DNA from: Corylus avellana
Taxonomy: Eukaryota > Streptophyta > Magnoliopsida > Fagales > Betulaceae
Direction of reading: 5' to 3'
Assembly (NCBI RefSeq): GCF_901000735.1
Contig: NC_081551.1
Span: 19,744,545 to 19,808,544 of the forward strand
DNA length: 64,000 bases
Part shown: positions 57,560 to 64,000 of the stretch, piece after piece
Numbering within the stretch: position 1 is the stretch's first letter
Layout of the letters: every line of letters begins with the position of its first letter
Notes under the pieces: model-generated
What the model was told of the DNA's origin: nothing
Databases searched by the model: none
The model's input: the letters and a program-made list of their open reading frames with translations, nothing else
Program-made: the position numbers and the translations under genes

Positions 57560-59639
57560 CGCTTTCAAAAATATAATTTTTATGGTTGAATTATAATTTT
57601 ATTAAACACTTAACAAAACTTTTTTTAAAAAAATACAATTTCATTAGCTACGTTATCAATTTTTTTTAGTCACACGTTTTAAAACAGTTAAACCAAACAA
57701 ATACTTTAAAGTAGTTGATGTTAATTATGAGTTCAATTGGGTTCCAAATTGAAATGGATATTTTTCAATGCTTTGATTACGAGGTTTCCATGGAATTTTC
57801 TCACATATATCACGTGTGGGAGTAGAACTAGAAATTTAAGAATTCACCAAAATTCCTATAGTAAGATAGTAGTGGGCATTTCTCTGCTGACAATTGTGTC
57901 AGCCAGGCATGGTTGTTTTATTGTTGGCGCGCAATTAGGTATTGTAGATGGGATAATTTTGCTTTATGGTTTTTGTTTGCTTTATTGTCGGTACTATGTT
58001 GCCGAATGCCGATATTTGTATTTTCTCGAACCGGTTCGGAAGCAAAATATCAATAAATTTGACTTTTTTTTTAAAAAAATGTAATAACACTATGATGTTT
58101 TTTTACCAAATTGTTCTTCACACTGCAAAAGGAGCAATGGATTGAGAAAGAAATTGCTATGAATTTTACCATAGAAATGATAATGAAAAAACGGTTGTCG
58201 TGCATAAATTGAGAAACTTTGTGTATCTACATGCTTATTTATTAATGCATGTAGGCTAGTTTCACTACGTTACTTTTCACACTCGCTTGTAATATACATT
58301 TCAAATCAACTAATGTGGTGTCTTTTAAGTGGCTTTCAGGTTAGCTACTTAAAAAAAAAAAAAAAAAAACAAAAAACAAAATTTACTTTAAATACGCCAC
58401 GTCAATCAGTTTAAAATAAGTATAATAAATAGATGTGGAGGGTAAAAAAAAGTTACTTTAAATACCAATGTCAGTCAGTTTGAAATAAGTGTAATAAATA
58501 AATGTAGATAGTAAAATTACTCTTTTATTATTTGTGAACTCATATGCACTCACAAATTCAATGATAAATTTATTCATTCACTATAAAAATAAGTAAAAAA
58601 AAAAAATAGTAAATTCTATCATTTCTATTAATTTTATTTTATTAAATAAGTGTGGTCAATCTGTAATCATTCCACTTAATTTGAGATGGAAGGAGTAAGA
58701 TTTGTTTATATGAAAAATCTCTTTCAACGTGTATGCGTGTAATATAAAACTTAGTATCGTGCATGTATCATGTATGCTATATGAAATCGTATGTATTTGT
58801 CAATTACTACCAAGATGGGAGATCACAACATATTTCTCGTGCATCACATGCTTCCTTTCTTTTTCCTTTTCCTTTTTCTTTATATATATATATATATATA
58901 TATTTAGAGATTGTAGAACTGATCAATACATGATATTTCTACCTTCGGATCTTCCAAGAACTAGGAAGATTTTCTATTTTTTATTAAAAAAAAAAAAAAA
59001 AAATCGTAAAGGTTTTGGAAGTGGTGAAAAGGACCGAAGTGGAAAGTAGGTAAGGGATTATTGATTGTGGTGCTGTATGATTGACGGGAGTCCTTCTCAA
59101 GCACTAAAGAGGGATCTCTTTTTCTTCCTCAACGTAAATAAAGCTTGATTGGATGCTTATCTTCGATGCTACGTATAGATCACTACAATAGGCCAGATTT
59201 CTAATCTCTTTTTTTTTTTTTTTTTTTTTTTTTTTGTGGCTATTGCTTTATTCCTTTTTCTTCTGGAATTTTTTTTTTTTAAAAAAAAAAAATTTAGAAC
59301 CAACTCGAACACTCGTGCCCTGCAGCATGGCTAGCTGTCTGGTATTGAATGATTTGATTTGAAACTTTGCCTCCTGTCACGTTTGATTCAACCACGGTGC
59401 TCCTGTTATTTTCTATGCAAAGGCTAAGGAAAATATCCTGCAATTGGGGATCTCGACAAATTTTTATTGAGTAAAGGAACGGTGTTAGTGAGGACTCGAT
59501 CGGCTTTCTTATTGCCTGAGCAAAGTGCCCATTGTTTAGGCTTTTTGCTTGGAATAGTACTACACACTTTCACTTTTTCATATTTAATTTTTTACAATTT
59601 TAATTGGTTTTTAAAGTTACAATTGAGTTTGTGATAAAT

Positions 59640-59674
<35 letters not shown>

Positions 59675-60400
59675 TGTTAAAAAATGAGTGTGAAAAAAAA
59701 AAAGTGGATGTAGAGCATTACTCTTTTGCTTCCTCTCTTGCAATATTCTTTTGCAATTTTTCTCTACCTCCTGTGTTGGGCAAGAAAAATTGCAGATAAT
59801 CTCAATCAAAGAAAAACATGGGTAACAGAGAAGCTTCTTATTCAAGTAGGGTAGGAATTTGGGTAAGTCTCTTGTTGACTCTCTTCCTCAAGTAAGAAGT
59901 CTCCTTTCACAGAACAAAAATGGACAAAAACAATAATAGAATTTTGCAATTCTATAAGGAATTCCGAAATAGGAAAAAGTTTCTCCCCCCTGGCACACGC
60001 ATTCATACATTCAATTGCATCATATATATATATATATATATTGAGAGAGAGAGAGAGTTAAAAAATTATTCCATTTTCCGAGTCAATGGTGAAAAAAAAA
60101 AAAATTCATGATGCCCTTTTACTTTAGCTCAGACTTAATTGTACCTGGGAGACTTTGAAGTCTACAACAACATGCAACTTCAAGGAAGACGACGTTACAT
60201 GAGTAATTCAGAAAAATCTATACCGTGCGACTCCGTGATTTACTAGAGCGGGTGGTCACGGCGCCAGCCCAATTAAAATTAGAGCCTATAAATCATAATT
60301 CAAGTTTGTATAATATATTGACATGCTAAAATCAAAATAAACTAACATATAATGTTTAAAATAATAGAAAATGGTACCTACTTGACAATAAGTAATTAAA
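57560..60400. other. AT-rich intergenic DNA
   Basis: No gene is supported. It includes TA microsatellites (58881-58903, 59643-59671, 60021-60040) and long A and T runs. 58381-58527 carries two imperfect tandem copies of a unit of about 71 bases containing TTACTTTAAATA and ATAAGTRTAATAAATA. Confidence 0.5.
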
Positions 60401-60405
60401 ACTGT

Positions 60406-61048
60406 TTAAATATATGAAAAATATATAATATTTTTCATATATTTTATAATTATGTTAATATCAAATATTTTTTATTTATGAGCTGATTGTAATTAAATAT
60501 TAGGATTGTAATCAAATCAAGGAGATTTGATTACTATACTTATATTTAGACATTGCTCTATAAATATGGACATTTGTATTGTAAACAAAAAAATGTTAAT
60601 GAGTACAATGTAATCCTTAGGGGTATTCCGAACGGTGGACATAAATGTCTAACAATGAATCACCCGTAAAGTTCTTTGTGTTCTTGTGGCCTTCAATAAT
60701 CACGCGTCGCCTCTAGCCACCATGCTCCGCCCAAAGCTTTTACCGGTTCTACCACACGCCACAACATTCCATCAATCACTCTGGTTATCATCCCATCTAC
60801 CATAACTTTTGCCGCTCGTTCCAGATTAGCTGGAATTAGCCTAAAACGACCACATCACGTGTGCCACATGCCGGTCAAGTTCGATGCGCCGATCTGATAA
60901 CCACCCAAGTGAGTTCATTTTTTTATTTTTTTTATTTTTATTACAATCACAATATTTAATTACAATCAGCCCATAAATAGAGAATATTTGATATCAACAT
61001 AATTATGTAATATATGAAAAATATATAATATTTTCCATATCTTTTAAC
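60406..61048. mobile_element. Inverted-repeat element of about 640 bases
   Basis: The left arm 60406-60512 and the right arm 60941-61048 are inverted copies sharing AATTATGTTRATATCAAATA and CTGATTGTAATTAAATATT. Inside, TCTATAAATATGG and GTATTGTAAAC look like an LTR promoter. The middle (60640-60900) is GC-richer and non-coding. It could be a foldback element or an LTR with an inverted partial copy. Confidence 0.55.
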
Positions 61049-61197
61049 AAAAACAATTCATTAATTTCATTGAATGTTTTTCTAAACGGAATTGAGAGAG
61101 TCCTTGGAGGAGTAGGGATAATCATAACTTCTTGCAAACACAATTGCTATTATAATTTATGTTTTTGGGAAAAGAAACAGTTGGGCCTACAAAAACA

Positions 61198-61504
61198 ACG
61201 TGGATGTTATAGATTAGTTAAACATGAAAAATAAAATAGTCCCGGCAGCACCCGAACAATTGTGGCTTTTTAGCCTTTTTTCGATTTTACTCCTAAACGC
61301 ACATCTTTACCAACAATAGTCCGGACAAAAGCGCAAGGATCCGGTGCGTTAAACGCACACTGAAACTGGCCTAAACCAAAGCAAACCACTTCCTTCGAAG
61401 CCCAATCTTTTCCAATTCGGAGCTCTTCGGGATTGCAACGACGCCGTCTGGTTGTTTCAGATCCGAGATACGTTCGTTCGTTCATTCAATGGCTTCGTGG
61501 CTCA
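61198..61504 (+). repeat. Partial duplicate of the golgin promoter and start codon
   Basis: The sequence from ACGTGGATGTTATAGATTAG through TTTACTCCTAAACGCACATC and TTCGGGATTGCAACGACGCC to CATTCAATGGCTTCGTGGCTCA matches 62478-62815. In this copy the frame after ATG (61489) leaves the golgin sequence after MASWL, so it cannot encode the protein. TTGGGCC site-II-like words follow at 61515-61540. Confidence 0.85.
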
Positions 61505-62015
61505 CACATTATCTATTGGGCCTCTATTGGGCCAATAGTGTCGGGCCAAAAGCCAACTACAAAATTTCGGCCCTCAAATGTCCAGACAAATTTTGTTAGA
61601 TTTAGCCCGCCTCATATTTCCTACCACATATCTTTAAAGGTCGGAATCTAAATTTGCCGAGAGAACGAAAAGAAAGCACACCAAATATTTACAGCTTAAA
61701 AAAAAATTGTAAGAGTCAAAATAAATTAAAGGATAATGGAATAATTCTATTCCACCTAAAAATAAAGGACAAACTAGCAAATGCTCCTCAATTTCAAAAG
61801 AATTAAAATTCAATATCATAATAGTCATCATAAACATCAAGTATACAAACCATAAATTCTAAGAAATCGACCCAAGAACAGTTTCAGATCGAGAACAGAA
61901 CAAAATATGTTACAACCCTGTGTTGATATTGAAGAAACACCAACCAACCAACCTTGAAGAAAGTTCTTCGTTGTTCATGAGGTATTCGTCGATTGCGCGC
62001 TGATAAATTTTTAGG
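61505..62015. other. Spacer between duplicate promoter and MITE
   Basis: No gene is seen. TATTGGGCCTCTATTGGGCC is a paired site-II motif. The rest is AT-rich. Confidence 0.4.
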
Positions 62016-62201
62016 AGTAATGTTATTTAGTAGACTCTTATATAATTGTTATGTAATTATGATGATGTGGCAATGAAAATTAATATTTGAACTATTAAGG
62101 ACTTGTAAAATAAAAATCAATGGCTGATATTTACTGTCACATCATCATAGTTGTATGATAATCGTATAAGAAAAGTCTACTAAATATCATTTCTCATTAC
62201 T
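62016..62201. mobile_element. Short MITE (AGTAATG type)
   Basis: AGTAATGTTATTTAGTAGAC, then ATGATGATGTGGCA, pairs with the inverted TGTCACATCATCAT and GTCTACTAAATATCATTTC to CATTACT. The hairpin is almost complete over 186 bases. Confidence 0.75.
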
Positions 62202-62265
62202 TTATTCTTTTCTCTTCTAGATTTTTGTTTTTTTTTAAATTACAATCAAACATCGAAATCGTATA

Positions 62266-62277
62266 TGGTATCAGAGC
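62266..62277 (+). promoter_or_regulatory. tRNA-Met-type primer-binding site of a lost LTR retrotransposon
   Basis: TGGTATCAGAGC is the standard Copia primer-binding site. It is followed within 30 bases by a short coding-like MASCSSSDCPFWFE. No LTR pair or gag frame remains. Confidence 0.5.
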
Positions 62278-62477
62278 TTTTTGAAGACTAATGTCTATTC
62301 TTCTTCAATGGCTTCCTGTTCATCCTCGGATTGTCCCTTTTGGTTTGAATGTACATTCCATTGAAACCAAATGCTTAACAGTTGGACCTACGAAAATAAT
62401 GGGCCTACTGGAAAAAGGCCCAATGCCGAGCCCATTGATTTTCTTCGCAGTTGTTTTTTTTTTTTCTCTTGTTCGCC

Positions 62478-62799
62478 ACGTGGATGTTATAGATTAGTTA
62501 AACATGAAAAATACAGTAGTCACGTCAGCACCCGATCAATTGCCAGTTTCTTCGATTTTACTCCTAAACGCACATCTTAACTAACAACAGCCCGGACAAA
62601 AGCACAGGAATACACAGATTCCGGTGAGTTAAACGCAGGCTGAGACTGTCGCCAAAACCGTTTGATTTCTTTAATTTCGATCAAACTCTTCTCCCAACAC
62701 CCATTCCATTTCCTTCGAAGCCCAAGCTTTCCAATTCGAAGCTGTTCGGGATTGCAACGACGCCGTTTGGTTGTTTCAGATCCGAGTTACGTTCATTCA
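62478..62799 (+). promoter_or_regulatory. Golgin leader and proximal promoter
   Basis: This is the block duplicated at 61198-61488. It lies directly before the start codon. Just upstream are ATGGGCCTACTGG and AGGCCCAATG (62399-62425), site-II-type motifs common in housekeeping promoters. Confidence 0.5.
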
Positions 62800-62827
62800 A
62801 TGGCTTCGTGGCTCAAAGCCGCAGAAG
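62800..62827 (+). CDS. GC1: Golgin candidate 1-like gene, first coding exon
   Basis: The exon encodes MASWLKAAE plus one base, followed by a GTGTGC donor. The plant golgin candidate 1 (Golgin-84-like) protein starts MASWLKAAEDLFEVVDRRAK, and its first intron falls in the Asp codon, so the match in sequence and phase is good. Golgin candidates are long coiled-coil proteins tethered to Golgi membranes by a C-terminal membrane segment. The next exon, which should begin with the rest of the Asp codon and LFEVVD, is not found by 64000. The first intron therefore exceeds 1.1 kb and contains a LINE in opposite orientation. The call rests on a very short exon. Confidence 0.6.
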
Positions 62828-63232
62828 GTGTGCACCAGTCTTTCTTCTTCGATTTTCGTCTCCATTTTGGGGCTTAACTGTGTTTTGTGTCTGATCCGAT
62901 GCTTCAGCGTGATTGATTTTGTAGATAAACAAACCTTTTGTTGTGCATTAGAATATGTAATACGCATTGGAATATAGCAGGACTGAAATGGAAATGCTTA
63001 AGCTTAATTATCCTAAAAGGAACTCTTTGGTCAGCTATGGTTTAATTAAATGGAAAATATGCACTGCTTTATTTGGCAAACCTATCCTTGTTGGCATTCT
63101 CTGGTTTCAATCAGTACTATGGATTTGTTGATACCTCACTTTGTATGAATGGGTTATGTTACTTTAAGGGTATGATTAGGGATTAGCTATGAATTGCACA
63201 GATGAAAGTAATCGATCACATTGATATGATCA

Positions 63233-64000
63233 TTTTTTTTTTTTTTTTTTATGAATAATAATTTATTAGGAGAAAATCTCACGTACATGAAAAGTATACA
63301 AGAGAGGCAACCACCCTATTGGGGTCGAAAACCTAAAAATTTAACAAGATCTACAAGATTAGATGAAGAGAAATTAGGAACAAAAGCTACAACTCAACCT
63401 AAGAGGGCACTCAAGAAAGAGAATTTTAGCTGAAGCACATTAGATTCACAATCCTCGAAAAAGTTTTCTCTCTCCAAATGCTCCACATTAGTAAAGTAGG
63501 GATGACTTTCCATATGGCCTCTTTGGGTTGTCTCCATCCTTGTGTCTTCCAACATTGAAGTAGCTCAGCAACATTGCTAAGCATGACCCACTAGACTCCA
63601 AATAGGGTGAGAACCAAATGCCATATCTTGCTAGTAAACTCACAATGGATGAAGAGGTGGTTTATGGTCTTCTCGCTCTTCTTGAAAAGACAACACCAAT
63701 TAACAAGGTTAAGACCCCAGTTCCTAAGGTTTTCAATCATAAGTATTTTACCCAAAGCTACCGTCTAAGCGAAGAAAGCAATACGAGGTGGAGTCTTCAC
63801 CTTCCAAATGCTCTTCAAAGAAAAGGGTAAGACTTGCCATACTGTAATATATTGTAATAGCTCTGCACTTCAAATTTATGATCACAAGCTGGGGACCTCA
63901 ACATTATATTTGTCTCTCTCAAAAAGGTTTTCGATGAGTACTAAATATTGAGGAATGCAAGAAAGGACTCAAGCTCCCAATCCTGGACTGCCCTAAAAAA
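63233..64000 (-). mobile_element. LINE with reverse-transcriptase zinc-binding domain, in the golgin intron
   Basis: The plus-strand T run at 63233-63250 is the poly(A) tail of a minus-strand LINE. Minus-strand translation of 63480-63850 gives YPFSLKSIWKVKTPPRIAFF, IENLRNWGLNLVNWCCLFKK, EKTINHLFIHCEFTSKIWHL and IWKVIPTLLMWSIWREK. This is the zf-RVT domain (CxxC...HLFxHC pattern) that follows the reverse transcriptase in plant LINEs. Several in-frame stops show it is dead. The upstream part lies beyond the right edge. Confidence 0.85.

Noticed and set aside
57737..58084. A 115-codon open frame with hydrophobic stretches
   Set aside because: It has no recognisable similarity, lies in AT-rich DNA, and ends in a Phe/Lys run produced by homopolymers.
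59790..59900. A possible microRNA hairpin around AGAAGCTTCTTATTCAAG
   Set aside because: The partial complementarity is short and interrupted, and it matches no conserved plant microRNA I know.

Overview
This window is nuclear DNA of a flowering plant, most likely a woody eudicot. Genes have many small exons with GT-AG introns. Intergenic DNA is very AT-rich, and the window is crowded with MITEs, LINE tails, a Helitron remnant and short LTR elements. Predicted proteins closely resemble Arabidopsis proteins. The LINE and MITE repertoire suggests a tree such as a member of the Fagales, but the species cannot be fixed from sequence alone.

Genes from left to right: the first ten coding exons of STT3A, the oligosaccharyltransferase catalytic subunit (minus, 210-3246, running off the left edge); the splicing and transcription factor SKIP/SNW (plus, 13140-14960, coding part intronless); a mitochondrial-type PPR gene like At1g77170 with two single-base frameshifts (plus, 15761-17200); an SDS22/PPP1R7-like protein phosphatase 1 regulatory subunit (minus, 19402-22500, six exons, 330 aa); CDC27B/HOBBIT, the APC3 subunit of the anaphase-promoting complex (plus, 25625-36573, sixteen exons, 757 aa); a lachrymatory-factor-synthase-like SRPBCC protein (minus, 38396-38908); an acidic single-pass membrane protein of unknown function (minus, 42719-43501); a DUF761 protein (plus, 55225-55842); and the first coding exon of a golgin candidate 1-like gene (plus, 62800-62827, running off the right edge). 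I see no operon-like or pathway link between them. They are separate housekeeping and plant-specific genes.

Gene debris: a carboxylesterase 18-like fragment and a PPR fragment butted against each other (22900-24056); the last 45 codons of an ATL-type RING-H2 gene in the SKIP leader (12342-12479); an LRR fragment carried inside a Harbinger-type element (10529-11468); an RPA-like pseudogene beside a probable Helitron 3' end (7618-8425); and two LINE remnants (46709-47298 and 63233 to the right edge).

The most informative signals are about mobile DNA. One is a gene-fragment-carrying TIR element whose empty site survives in a tandem duplicate 1.1 kb away. Another is four insertions that consist of little more than a LINE tail, each flanked by 13-16 bp target duplications. 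Three copies of one terminal-inverted-repeat family are present, as is a MITE nested inside the loop of a 1.17-kb foldback element. The golgin promoter and start codon are duplicated upstream of the gene. I found no CRISPR array, prokaryotic system, rRNA or intact tRNA gene.
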